A stretch of DNA of 62,284 nucleotides from JAAYLC01 sp035654795 (GTDB taxonomy: Bacteria; Bacteroidota; Bacteroidia; Flavobacteriales; Flavobacteriaceae). This document shows, one piece after another, positions 35,912 through 44,415 of this stretch (positions within the stretch are counted from its first letter, which is position 1; every line of letters starts with the position of its first letter). The position numbers and the translations under genes were made by a program. The notes beneath the pieces are model-generated. The model was given only the letters and a program-made list of their open reading frames with translations, was not told the DNA's origin and made no database searches. The DNA lies in contig DASRWC010000006.1 of the NCBI GenBank assembly GCA_035654795.1, positions 1-62,284 on the forward strand. Reading direction: 5' to 3'.

Positions 35912-37780
35912 TTAAATCAAAAACGAAAGAACCCAGGTACCCAACAACCAGAGAATAACAGAAAGAATTCCTCCTATAATGAGAAAATGCTTGAATTTGT
36001 AATAACCCATACCATAAATAAGTGTATTGGTCTGATAGCCCATTGGGGTAATAAAACTAAAATTAGCTCCGAAAAGAACAGAGAGGATAAACGGTTTCAT
36101 GGAAAGATCAAGTCCTGTAGCTACGGCAATAGCTACCGGAGTCATAATAATGGCTGTGGCATTATTACTCATCACAGCAGAGAGGAGCATGGTAATAAAG
36201 AAAATGCTTCCTAACGAAATAAAATAGGAATGATTACTTAGAAACTTTAGAAGCTGCTCAGATATCCATGCATCTGCACCTGTATTAGTCATAGCCACTC
36301 CCAAAGGAATCATCCCTGCCAGGAGAAAAATGACTTCCCAATTTACTCGTTGATACACATCCTTGAGGTTCAGACACCCGGTGAGTAGCAATAAACCAAC
36401 CCCCAAGAGAGCACTGACTAAAATGTTGATAATTCCGGAGGCCGCCAGCCCCACAACAAGTAGAAGGATAGAGGCGGAGGTTATTTTTTTCTTTTTATTG
36501 TATTTGGAAGTTTTTTCATGTTGCCTCATCACCACGATATTTTCTAAGTGATACAATTCCGAAACATCGTCTTGGTGAGTTTCTACCAACAACCTGTCTC
36601 CGGCTTCTAAACGCATAGTGTTAACTGTGGTTTTGACCAACGTATGGTCTGAATTTCGTAGCTTGGCGCGCTTCTTTATGGCAATGGGTATGGCATTATT
36701 AAATGGGAATAACCGGAGATCTTTCAAGGTTTTACCAATGAAAACTGACCCCGGAAGGATTAAAAGCTCCGTAAAAACTATTTGAGGTGTTTTTTCTCTA
36801 CCTTCATCATTAGCGTTACCTACTTCTTCCTTTTTATCCTCAGCAGGAATAATAGATGAAGGAAGAAAAAAAGAATAATCATTCTCTTCAGTCAGTCGTT
36901 GAGTGATTTCTAGCCCTTCCGTATCTTTTAATCTGGAGAGGGTTTCAATATCACAAAGTAGCAGAATTTCGTCTTTGGCTTTCAAAGAAATATATTTCCC
37001 GGGTTTTTTACTTATTTGACCGTCACGAATGAGCTTGAGGATACTTATATCCGGATCTTCATGAAAAAATGTGTCTCTTATGGGTTTTCCAACAAGAGGC
37101 GATTCTTCTTTAATAAGCATGGTGGTGACATAATTTTCCAGATTGTATTCGGTTTTAAGATTTTTATTAGCACCGCCGGGCAGCCATTTGGAAGCAATCG
37201 TCATATAAATTATCCCAACTGCCAGAAACAACAGGCCGAAGATGCTGAATTCAAAAAAAGAGAATGCCTCTGCTCCTAAGTCTTTGGAGACAGAATTTAC
37301 AATTAAATTTGTGGAAGTACCCATCAAGGTACAGCTGCCTCCCAGAATACCCGCAAAGGAAATGGGCATGAGTAGTTTTGATTCGGAAATGTCAAATTTC
37401 TGCGAGAGCTGAGACAGTATTTTTATAAAAACAATTACTACCGCCGTGGTGTTCACAAATGCTGAAACTGTGCCTGTAATCAACATGAAAACAGGAATCA
37501 GCAGCACCAAAGGAAGCACTCTTAAATTTCTGAGAAGCTGTGTGAAAGAAACAATGACTCCATTATTTTCTAAAGCTATGGAGATTATCATCAACGATAG
37601 AACGGTGATGGTGGCAGAGTTTGAAAAGCCGGAAATTGCTTCTTCGGGAGAGACTAAGCCGGTGATGGCTAGTACAGCTATGATAAGAAAAGCAGTTTTA
37701 TCAACAGAAAAAACTTCAAAAGCAAAGAGTATAACCGTGACAAGCAGAATAGAAAAAACGAGTATAATTTCAAAGGTCAT
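35912..37780 (-). CDS. SLC13-family permease with two RCK_C (TrkA-C) domains
   Basis: A 622-residue DASS/citrate-type transporter. N-terminal helices (1-200) contain the NTTAVVIVF and STNLIVNSVS signatures. Two cytosolic TrkA-C domains occupy about 215-290 and 340-420, and the remaining helices (about 440-622) hold SNNATAIIMTPVAIA. Such proteins carry dicarboxylates, sulfate or other anions with sodium; the substrate cannot be told. It is monocistronic. Confidence 0.92.
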   Translation of the reverse strand: MTFEIILVFSILLVTVILFAFEVFSVDKTAFLIIAVLAITGLVSPEEAISGFSNSATITVLSLMIISIALENNGVIVSFTQLLRNLRVLPLVLLIPVFMLITGTVSAFVNTTAVVIVFIKILSQLSQKFDISESKLLMPISFAGILGGSCTLMGTSTNLIVNSVSKDLGAEAFSFFEFSIFGLLFLAVGIIYMTIASKWLPGGANKNLKTEYNLENYVTTMLIKEESPLVGKPIRDTFFHEDPDISILKLIRDGQISKKPGKYISLKAKDEILLLCDIETLSRLKDTEGLEITQRLTEENDYSFFLPSSIIPAEDKKEEVGNANDEGREKTPQIVFTELLILPGSVFIGKTLKDLRLFPFNNAIPIAIKKRAKLRNSDHTLVKTTVNTMRLEAGDRLLVETHQDDVSELYHLENIVVMRQHEKTSKYNKKKKITSASILLLVVGLAASGIINILVSALLGVGLLLLTGCLNLKDVYQRVNWEVIFLLAGMIPLGVAMTNTGADAWISEQLLKFLSNHSYFISLGSIFFITMLLSAVMSNNATAIIMTPVAIAVATGLDLSMKPFILSVLFGANFSFITPMGYQTNTLIYGMGYYKFKHFLIIGGILSVILWLLGTWVLSFLI

Positions 37781-37872
37781 CCTTAAGGTCTAAATTACCT
37801 TAAAGATAAGTAGAAATTATACTCGTTAAAATAGTGGGTTCTGAAAGATTTAACTTTTTGCCCTAAAAAATA

Positions 37873-38736
37873 TTACAGGTATTTTTTGAGAATATGGCTT
37901 TTGGAGGTGTGGCGTAATCTCCTTATGGCTTTTTCTCTAATTTGTCTTACTCTTTCTCTACTAAGGTCAAAAGTGTCACCTATTTCCTGAAGTGTCATGG
38001 GTGGCTGTCCGCCAAGGCCAAAATTTAATTTCACAACATCAGCTTCTCGCGGAGCCAAAGTATCAAGAGCCCTGTTAATTTCAATTTGAAGGGATTCATG
38101 CATTAATTGTTTATCAGGATTTGGACTTTCTCCGGATGACAATACATCATATAAGTTGTTGTCATTTTCTCCTTCCTGAAAGGGAGCATCCATAGATAAA
38201 CTTCGGCTTGCATTCTTCATGGAGCTCTTAACCTTCGCTTCTGAGAAATCCAGTTCTTTTGCTATTTCAGCTGCTGTGGGTTGTCTTTCAAATTTCTGTT
38301 CTAAGTATATAGATGCCTTTTTAATTTTATTGATATCCCCAATTTTATTTAGCGGCAGACGCACTACCCGTGATTGTTCCGCAATGGCTTGAAGAATGGC
38401 TTGACGAATCCACCACACTGCATACGAAATGAATTTGAATCCACGTGTTTCATCAAATCTTTTGGCGGCTTTGACTAAACCTAAATTACCCTCATTTATT
38501 AAATCCGGCAAACTCAGCCCTTGATTTTGGTATTGTTTTGCCACAGAGATTACAAACCGTAAATTTGCACGACTCAACTTGTCCAGTGCAGCTTGATCGC
38601 CTTCGCGGATGCGTTGAGCCAGTTCCACTTCCTCTTCCGCAGTGATCAAATCAATCTTGCTCACATCTTGCAAGTAACTGTTCAATGATTTAGTTTCCCG
38701 GTTGGTTACCTGCTTAGTGATTTTAAGTTGTCTCAT
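37873..38736 (-). CDS. rpoD: Primary RNA polymerase sigma factor
   Basis: A 287-residue sigma-70 protein without region 1.1, the short form used as housekeeping sigma in Bacteroidota. Regions: 1.2 (SLNSYLQDVSKIDLITAEEE), 2 (LRFVISVAKQYQNQGLSLPDLINEGNLGL and FISYAVWWIRQAI), 3 (KFERQPTAAEIAKEL) and 4 (MTLQEIGDTFDLSRERVRQI). It would recognise the TTTG / TAnnTTTG promoters seen through the window. Confidence 0.95.
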   Translation of the reverse strand: MRQLKITKQVTNRETKSLNSYLQDVSKIDLITAEEEVELAQRIREGDQAALDKLSRANLRFVISVAKQYQNQGLSLPDLINEGNLGLVKAAKRFDETRGFKFISYAVWWIRQAILQAIAEQSRVVRLPLNKIGDINKIKKASIYLEQKFERQPTAAEIAKELDFSEAKVKSSMKNASRSLSMDAPFQEGENDNNLYDVLSSGESPNPDKQLMHESLQIEINRALDTLAPREADVVKLNFGLGGQPPMTLQEIGDTFDLSRERVRQIREKAIRRLRHTSKSHILKKYL

Positions 38737-38821
38737 ATATATAAAGGATTAGCTTTTTAAAAACAGCCCATGATACAACATTTTTCTCGGATTTCCAAAG
38801 AGTTAACAGAAACTGTTAAAC

Positions 38822-38853
38822 TTTGAATTGTATTTAATTAATCATTAATTTTC
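38822..38853 (+). promoter_or_regulatory. Bacteroidota-type promoter
   Basis: TTTG at 38822-38825, a 20-base spacer, and TAATTTTC at 38846-38853, one mismatch from TAnnTTTG. It lies 12 bases before the ATG of the gene at 38866. Confidence 0.55.
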
Positions 38854-38865
38854 GGTAAAAACTTT

Positions 38866-39153
38866 ATGAAGTATTTAAAAATATCCCTAGCAGCCTTTTT
38901 CCTCATTTTTTCATTCGTAGGGTATGCACAGAAAGCAACAGAAGCCAACAGACCTCAAGATTCACCGGTAGATTTTGGAAATCCGACGAATGTGATTTTG
39001 CTTATCGTTATCCCCATAGCCTTTTTTATTCTTTATCTAATTTGGCGTAATGTTCAAAAAAAAGACCGTCTTAAGGCAGAAGAGCAAATGCGAAAAGAAA
39101 ATTTGGAGATGGGCAAAGTTGAAAGAACGGATAAATATAAGGATAGGGAATAG
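38866..39153 (+). CDS. Small exported membrane protein
   Basis: A 95-residue protein. The N-terminal signal sequence ends near VGYAQ. A short polar stretch, one membrane helix (about 44-64) and a highly charged, lysine/glutamate-rich tail follow. This layout recurs in flavobacteria without a known function. It begins a plus-strand run with the next two genes. Confidence 0.78.
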   Translation: MKYLKISLAAFFLIFSFVGYAQKATEANRPQDSPVDFGNPTNVILLIVIPIAFFILYLIWRNVQKKDRLKAEEQMRKENLEMGKVERTDKYKDRE

Positions 39154-39195
39154 TTTGGTGCATTTTTTGACAAGGTTTCGCAAACACACAGTAAG

Positions 39196-39834
39196 ATGAA
39201 ATTTTTAGTCGCTGCTTTTTTCTTTTTATGTTGGGTTCCCGTATTTTCTCAGCTCGATTTGCCATCTTCCAATCCGGTTTTTGGAAATACAAATTCTTCC
39301 GGAAACGATGCCGGGTTGCTAAATATACCTAAATCTGAAAATCCCGGTTTCAACTTGCCGAAAAACAATAAAGGGATTTCGGATCTGGGAAAGGAAGAGG
39401 AGAAACCTTTTAGTATGATTGATGACGAATACAAGGAATATAAATCTAATATTGTTCCTAAGTATTTCTCTCAGGATAAAGAAATTAAACCGGAATACGG
39501 AAAAGACATGTATCTGGGAGATTTTAAAACAAAAGCAAAATCAGTTACCATTCTTTATCGCGATCATGAATATGTGGATGGTGACCGGGTGAGGATTTTT
39601 GTAAACGACGAGGTTGTGGTAAACAATGTAATGCTGGAAGCTGATTTTAGAGGTTTTGATCTTCCACTCCAAGACGGATTTAATAAAATCGAATTTCAAG
39701 CACTGAATCAAGGAACTTCAGGTCCAAATACGGCACAGCTACAGATTCGGGACGAAATCGGAAATATTTTAGCTAGTTATGAATGGAATTTGCTTACAGG
39801 AAGAAAGGCAACGGCTATAATTGTAAAGCAATAA
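39196..39834 (+). CDS. Secreted protein of unknown function
   Basis: A 212-residue exported protein. The signal peptide (1-19) ends at VFSQ. A disordered part rich in asparagine, serine and proline (20-70) leads to a beta-rich domain (about 100-212) with AKSVTILYRDHEYVDGDRVRIFVND and GFNKIEFQALNQGTSGPNTA. I recognise it as a type common in flavobacteria but not by function. No catalytic residues are evident. Confidence 0.78.
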   Translation: MKFLVAAFFFLCWVPVFSQLDLPSSNPVFGNTNSSGNDAGLLNIPKSENPGFNLPKNNKGISDLGKEEEKPFSMIDDEYKEYKSNIVPKYFSQDKEIKPEYGKDMYLGDFKTKAKSVTILYRDHEYVDGDRVRIFVNDEVVVNNVMLEADFRGFDLPLQDGFNKIEFQALNQGTSGPNTAQLQIRDEIGNILASYEWNLLTGRKATAIIVKQ

Positions 39835-39881
39835 GTCCGGATAAAAAATATACTTTAGACAACCAAATCAAATCTTACAAA

Positions 39882-40334
39882 ATGAAAAAAGTTTTAATCG
39901 CTTTAGACTATAATCCCAAGGCTGAAAAGGTGATGACGCTTGGTTATGAATTGGCACAAATGATGAATGCCGAAATTTGTTTGATCCATGTTCTCTCAGA
40001 CATTCGTTTCTATAACGTTCAATATGATGCTTTTATGGGCTATGAAGGATATGCTTTTCCTATAGACTATCAAATACAAGATCAAGTGGTTAAGGTAGCT
40101 GAAGATTATTTGGCAAAAACAGCAGCTCATTTTGGCAGTGAGCACATCAGCACACATATTACAGAAGGAGACACAGCAACCCAAATTTTAGAATATGCCA
40201 AATCCTGGGGTGCTGACACTATTGTAATGGGAACACACAGTCACAGTACTTTGGAAAAGTTGTTTTTAGGAACCGTAGCCTCTACCGTTTTGGAAAAAAC
40301 AGAGATTCCCGTGTATATGGTTCCTATCGGATAA
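39882..40334 (+). CDS. Universal stress protein
   Basis: A 150-residue UspA-fold protein starting MKKVLIALDYNPKAEKV. The ATP-binding pattern is in VMGTHSHSTLEKLFLGTVAS near the C terminus (GxxG-type loop). An open frame upstream to 39783 overlaps the previous gene and has no Usp similarity, so ATG 39882 is chosen. Usp proteins help cells through starvation and oxidative stress. The partner process is unknown. Confidence 0.9.
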   Translation: MKKVLIALDYNPKAEKVMTLGYELAQMMNAEICLIHVLSDIRFYNVQYDAFMGYEGYAFPIDYQIQDQVVKVAEDYLAKTAAHFGSEHISTHITEGDTATQILEYAKSWGADTIVMGTHSHSTLEKLFLGTVASTVLEKTEIPVYMVPIG

Positions 40335-40384
40335 AAGTAGAGCCTCTCTTGACGGGGAGGCTCACAATTATCGCGAAACATCCT

Positions 40385-40729
40385 TTACAGCGCAGCGTTA
40401 TCTTCTTCTAAGTTATTTTTATCATCTCCGCCCTGGCTATACAATTTATTTTCTTCGTCAGGCATGCCACGTTCATCCCATTTTCTCGCTTGATTTCTTC
40501 CGGGTATATCAAGATCTTCCCCAACAAAATCGACCGGTTCCACACGATCTTTTAGTTGCTGATCATCCCCACCGTCACCGTGAATGTTTCCTTGCTCCAG
40601 GATATCCAGATCGTGCTGTGTAACTTCCGGGTTATAAGGCAGCTTTTCTTTATTTTCTTTTTCATTCGTTGATGCTGCTACTGCCCTTTCTTCTAAACTT
40701 TCTTTTTTTTTCTTTTCCATGTCTTTCAT
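40385..40729 (-). CDS. Acidic, hydrophilic, probably disordered protein
   Basis: About 114 residues from ATG 40729, nearly all polar, with many E, D, K, N and G and no hydrophobic core. Recognisable short pieces are VTQHDLDILEQGNIHGDGGDD and a closing run of glutamate and asparagine. The composition suggests a hydrophilin-like stress protein, but that is inference from composition alone. An in-frame extension to 40813 is hydrophobic and improbable. Confidence 0.7.
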   Translation of the reverse strand: MKDMEKKKKESLEERAVAASTNEKENKEKLPYNPEVTQHDLDILEQGNIHGDGGDDQQLKDRVEPVDFVGEDLDIPGRNQARKWDERGMPDEENKLYSQGGDDKNNLEEDNAAL

Positions 40730-40861
40730 AATCTTTGTTATTTCTAATAAATTTAAATAAAAGAAAAAGGTCAACAGGAGGGTGTTAACATCATTTAAAT
40801 CAAAAAATAACAAGAAGTTAAGGAAGATGAAGAAAAAGATTTTACATTCGCTGAAATTGAA

Positions 40862-41113
40862 ATGTACATGGCGCTCAGTAATAATGATATCATGAAAAAA
40901 CTTCGTGTTGCTCTAAAATTGCGAGACGAAGATATTGTTCATATTTGTTCTTTAGTGGATTTTAAAATATCCAAGAGCGAACTGGGAGCGATTTTTCGAA
41001 AAGAAAATCACCCTAAATACATGGAATGCGGAGACCAATTTCTTCGGAATTTTTTAAACGGGTTGGTGATTTATAAAAGAGGTCCGAAGACAAAAGAGGA
41101 TCAGAAGGAATAG
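40862..41113 (+). CDS. Half-length DUF1456 (YehS-like) protein
   Basis: An 83-residue protein equal to the second of the two DUF1456 repeats: NNDIMKKLRVALKLRDEDIVHICSL and LGAIFRKENHPKYMECGDQFLRNFL. Family members usually have about 155 residues in two repeats. The frame upstream of ATG 40862 continues as plausible linker (KEDEEKDFTFAEIE) to a stop at 40808, but the first repeat is missing and a divergent gene starts at 40729. It is either a true single-repeat version or a 5'-truncated relic. Confidence 0.75.
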   Translation: MYMALSNNDIMKKLRVALKLRDEDIVHICSLVDFKISKSELGAIFRKENHPKYMECGDQFLRNFLNGLVIYKRGPKTKEDQKE

Positions 41114-41116
41114 AAT

Positions 41117-41500
41117 CTATTTTAATCCGGCAATTATAGATATTTCAACATTTACAGAACGGGGTAATCTTGCAACTTCCACCGTTTCTCTTGCCGGTGC
41201 CGTGGCTTCGTTAAAATAAGAACCATATATTTTATTTATCGCGCCAAAATTATTCATATCGCTGATGAATATGGTAACTTTTATAACATCCTCAAATGTG
41301 GCTCCCGCTTCTTCTAAAACAGCCTTGAGATTTTCCATAACCATGGTTGTTTCTTCTTCGATACCCGATAAAACCAAATCACCCGTTTTGGGATTTATGG
41401 CAATCTGACCGGAGGTGAACAGTAAGTTCCCAAATTTGACGGATTGATTATAAGGTCCAATAGGAGCAGGAGCTTTATCTGTATTTATAATCACTTTCAT
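41117..41500 (-). CDS. RidA family protein (enamine/imine deaminase)
   Basis: A 127-residue YjgF/RidA protein. Seen: KAPAPIGPYNQSVKFGNLLFTSGQI, the catalytic arginine in APARETVEVARLP, and the C-terminal VNVEISIIAG. It hydrolyses reactive enamines from PLP enzymes such as threonine dehydratase. It lies 20 bases after the pirin gene and is probably co-transcribed with it. Confidence 0.93.
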   Translation of the reverse strand: MKVIINTDKAPAPIGPYNQSVKFGNLLFTSGQIAINPKTGDLVLSGIEEETTMVMENLKAVLEEAGATFEDVIKVTIFISDMNNFGAINKIYGSYFNEATAPARETVEVARLPRSVNVEISIIAGLK

Positions 41501-41520
41501 TTTTTGTATGTTTATGATTT

Positions 41521-42447
41521 CTATGACAAGGCTTGAGGTTCGGGAGCATCATCAGAATCTGTCCGTTTTCTAAAAGCATTTTCCGGAAGCGGTACAAATT
41601 CTTCATTATCCTGTTGCGGTAGAGCAATTCTTCCTGCTTTCCAATCTGCTTTGGCTTGTTCTATGCGTTCTTTACTGGAAGAAACAAAATTCCACCAAAT
41701 GTGTCTTTCTCCAACCGTCTCACCGCCCAATAACATTATGGTAACTGCGTCTTTGGCTTTTAATATGGCTTCTTCATTTTTTGAAAACACAAGAAGCTGT
41801 CCTTTTTTGTAAGTATACCCGTTTACTTCCAGAGTGCCTTTCGCAATATAAACACCTCTCTCAGCATGTTCTCTTGGTAGATCAAGTCTGGCACCCGCTT
41901 CAAGGTTGACGTGGCAATAGAATAGGGGAGAATGAGTTTTCACCGAACTTTTTAATCCGTAGGCAGAGCCGGCAATCATGCGCATCCAGATTCCTTTATC
42001 GGTATAGGTACCAAGTTGTTCCGGCTTATAATTGTCAAATTCAGGATCAATTTCTTCATATTCTTCCGGTAGTGCCACCCAGGTTTGCAGCATTTCGAGA
42101 GAGGTTTTTGCCAGAACTACCGGATCTTCAAACCTTTCTGAATGAGATATTCCTTTCCCTGCTGTCATCCAGTTTACTTCACCGGGCCGTATAATCTGTT
42201 CTACCCCAAGACTGTCTCGGTGTGTTACCTGACCGCCAAAAAGATAGGTAACCGTTGAAAGGCCGATATGCGGATGGGGCAAAACATCCATCCTCTCCAT
42301 TTGTGAGGGCTGAATGGAAATAGGTCCGGCATGGTCCATAAAAATAAAAGGGCCTACCATGCGCCTTTTCCGAAAGGGCAGAATTCGGCGAACAGACATA
42401 TGTTCACTAATAAATGCTTCTCGCGCATCAATAACAATTTCCGGCAT
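41521..42447 (-). CDS. Pirin family protein
   Basis: A 308-residue bicupin. The metal site is in the first cupin: DVLPHPHIGLSTVTYLF (two histidines), a third histidine in ISHSERF, and a nearby glutamate. MVGPFIFMDHAGP is the family opening. Pirins can have quercetinase activity or act as redox-sensitive co-regulators; the role here is unknown. It is preceded by the saccharopine dehydrogenase-like gene at 44 bases. Confidence 0.93.
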   Translation of the reverse strand: MPEIVIDAREAFISEHMSVRRILPFRKRRMVGPFIFMDHAGPISIQPSQMERMDVLPHPHIGLSTVTYLFGGQVTHRDSLGVEQIIRPGEVNWMTAGKGISHSERFEDPVVLAKTSLEMLQTWVALPEEYEEIDPEFDNYKPEQLGTYTDKGIWMRMIAGSAYGLKSSVKTHSPLFYCHVNLEAGARLDLPREHAERGVYIAKGTLEVNGYTYKKGQLLVFSKNEEAILKAKDAVTIMLLGGETVGERHIWWNFVSSSKERIEQAKADWKAGRIALPQQDNEEFVPLPENAFRKRTDSDDAPEPQALS

Positions 42448-42491
42448 TCTGTTTTTTATTCATTAAGTTAAAATTCTATATGATCTCTCCC

Positions 42492-43565
42492 TTACTTAGA
42501 GTCTTTATAGGTTTCATACATTCCTCCAAAAGAAGAGTTTAAAAACTCTGTCAAGGATATGTCTTCTTGCTTTATGAAGCCCTTGCCCGGAAGTTTTCCT
42601 TCAGATACCATATCCACAACCGCCGCGATACTACAGGCGGTCGTCCAGCTAATTGCGCGCCACTCTTCCCCATCGATAAGAATCTTTCTATAAGATTCGC
42701 TGAATTCTTTTCGATGCATCCTGCCATCAATTTTTCCTTCAACTGCTGCATAGACCAGAACAATATCATCATCCACAAGAGGGAGTGCATTGTTTAATAT
42801 TTCTTTTGCCAGTTGTCGATCATTCTTTAGTTGTAAGTCATACAAAACCAATTTCATAGCGTCTCTGTGGCCCGGATATCTCATGGTTTTGTAGTTAAGA
42901 GTATCTACTTTTCCTTCAAGCGTTTCGCACATTGTTCCTAATCCTCCTGAGGTAGAAAATGCTTCATATTGCCGGCCGTTAATGTTTATGGATTCAAGAT
43001 CATCTAAAGAACTTACCATTTTTCTCTTGCCGTTGTGAATGACTTCGGCATCGTTTAAGTATTCATTTATTACGCCTTCAGCACTCCAAGTAAAGCTATA
43101 TCCGAACTGCCCCATGGGATGAAGGGGAAGGGCGCCAACTCGAAGTTTTACAGCTCTGATCTCTGAAAATTGCTTGTATAATCCTGCCCCTAAAATGCCA
43201 ATGAATCCCGGAGCAAGACCACATTGTGGTGCTAAAACGGATGTGCTGTTTTCGGCTATTTTCCGAATGGCATTCAAAGTTGGAACATCTTCAGTGAGAT
43301 CAAAATAATGAACTCCCATATCAGCTGCGATGGTTGCCACGCCAATGTTCAAGAAAAACGGCAAGGCAGAAACTACAGCCTCTTTGTCTCTAAAAAAGGC
43401 TCTAAGCGTTGCTTCATCAGAGACATCTCCTTCCTTAAATTTAAATGAATAATTTCCGGGAGGTTCTTTTTGATCCATTCCCTCAACAGAATACTTTGAA
43501 TTTAACAGTGTGGCTACCAGACTTCCCACTTTTCCCAGTCCGAGGACGGCAATATTTTTAATCAT
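42492..43565 (-). CDS. Saccharopine dehydrogenase-family protein
   Basis: A 357-residue Rossmann oxidoreductase. The nucleotide loop is IAVLGLGKVGSLVATLL (residues 4-20), followed by KEAVVSALPFFLN and LAPQCGLAPGFIGILG. The C-terminal part (about 130-340) has the family's substrate domain. Relatives include saccharopine dehydrogenases and other lysine-pathway or carboxynorspermidine-type enzymes. No lysine-catabolism partner such as an aminoadipate gene is adjacent, so the substrate is open. Confidence 0.85.
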   Translation of the reverse strand: MIKNIAVLGLGKVGSLVATLLNSKYSVEGMDQKEPPGNYSFKFKEGDVSDEATLRAFFRDKEAVVSALPFFLNIGVATIAADMGVHYFDLTEDVPTLNAIRKIAENSTSVLAPQCGLAPGFIGILGAGLYKQFSEIRAVKLRVGALPLHPMGQFGYSFTWSAEGVINEYLNDAEVIHNGKRKMVSSLDDLESININGRQYEAFSTSGGLGTMCETLEGKVDTLNYKTMRYPGHRDAMKLVLYDLQLKNDRQLAKEILNNALPLVDDDIVLVYAAVEGKIDGRMHRKEFSESYRKILIDGEEWRAISWTTACSIAAVVDMVSEGKLPGKGFIKQEDISLTEFLNSSFGGMYETYKDSK

Positions 43566-43657
43566 AATTCTAAATTGGTTAAGAGAATTTAAAATTACAG
43601 ATTATCTCGGAAAAGGCTGCTATTTTAAAAAGTAAATTCCCGGATGTATCAGCAGAA

Positions 43658-44371
43658 CTACAATTCTTTTTCGCGCTCCTTACGGTTCTGAATCAGATTA
43701 AATAGCATTTTACCGTATTTGGAGTCTTGGATTTGAGGCTGCAGAGCTTGATAAACAGTGTCTAAATATTTTGTCCGAAGATGTAATGCTTCATCCAGAA
43801 CAACATAGGGGGCAACTTCATGAGAATTATGATTCAGTGCAAAATTTACCGTTGCCATATATCTGGATACTTGCAAGGCTCTTTCCTTGGCTTCTATGCT
43901 TTGGACTATAGAATCTCTATTCTTGCTCTTTGTAGTTAGTTTTTCCCGGATTAGCTCGAGGTTTTTATCCGAATAACGCTGTTTAATTTTAAGATAGTTC
44001 CTCCATAAACTATCATTCAAAGATCCCGTAATTTGTGCAGCACTTCCAAAATGATCAAGTTTAGTTTCAACATGCATTTCCCCGGGTTCAGCAAAAAATG
44101 AAATTTCGTCATCCATAAAAACTCCTCCTTTTACTTGGATTGACAGAAATAGAACTTCGGGCTCTTTTAGAGAATACCCCAGTTTAAATTCGGAGTCGCC
44201 TTCTACCTTCACAGAATCAATGGCTACCAACACAGAATCATCCCACTTACGGAGAAAAAGATGACCTCTTTTCAGTCCTTTGACCTTGCCGGAAATTTGA
44301 AGATCTCGGGTGTCTTTTTGACATGAAAAAAATAATGTACAACAAAATAGTGAGAGGAGCAGGTAACGCAT
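43658..44371 (-). CDS. DUF4369 lipoprotein
   Basis: A 237-residue lipoprotein. The lipobox is LFFSC near residue 17. The N-terminal DUF4369 beta domain reads LQISGKVKGLKRGHLFLRKW and AIDSVKVEGDSEF. The remainder is helical. Many DUF4369 proteins end in a thioredoxin domain, but this one has none and no CxxC. It is likely anchored in an outer or inner membrane leaflet facing the periplasm. Confidence 0.85.
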   Translation of the reverse strand: MRYLLLSLFCCTLFFSCQKDTRDLQISGKVKGLKRGHLFLRKWDDSVLVAIDSVKVEGDSEFKLGYSLKEPEVLFLSIQVKGGVFMDDEISFFAEPGEMHVETKLDHFGSAAQITGSLNDSLWRNYLKIKQRYSDKNLELIREKLTTKSKNRDSIVQSIEAKERALQVSRYMATVNFALNHNSHEVAPYVVLDEALHLRTKYLDTVYQALQPQIQDSKYGKMLFNLIQNRKEREKEL

Positions 44372-44415
44372 AAGTTTATAAATTGGGGTTGCAAATATGG
44401 CACTTTTTTAAAAAA

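Noticed and set aside
39783..39881. Longer start for the universal stress protein
   Set aside because: The added residues overlap the end of the previous gene and have no Usp similarity; MKKVLIALDY is the natural start.
40340..40363. Hairpin after the universal stress protein gene as a terminator
   Set aside because: Only about 7 paired bases and no T tract on either strand.
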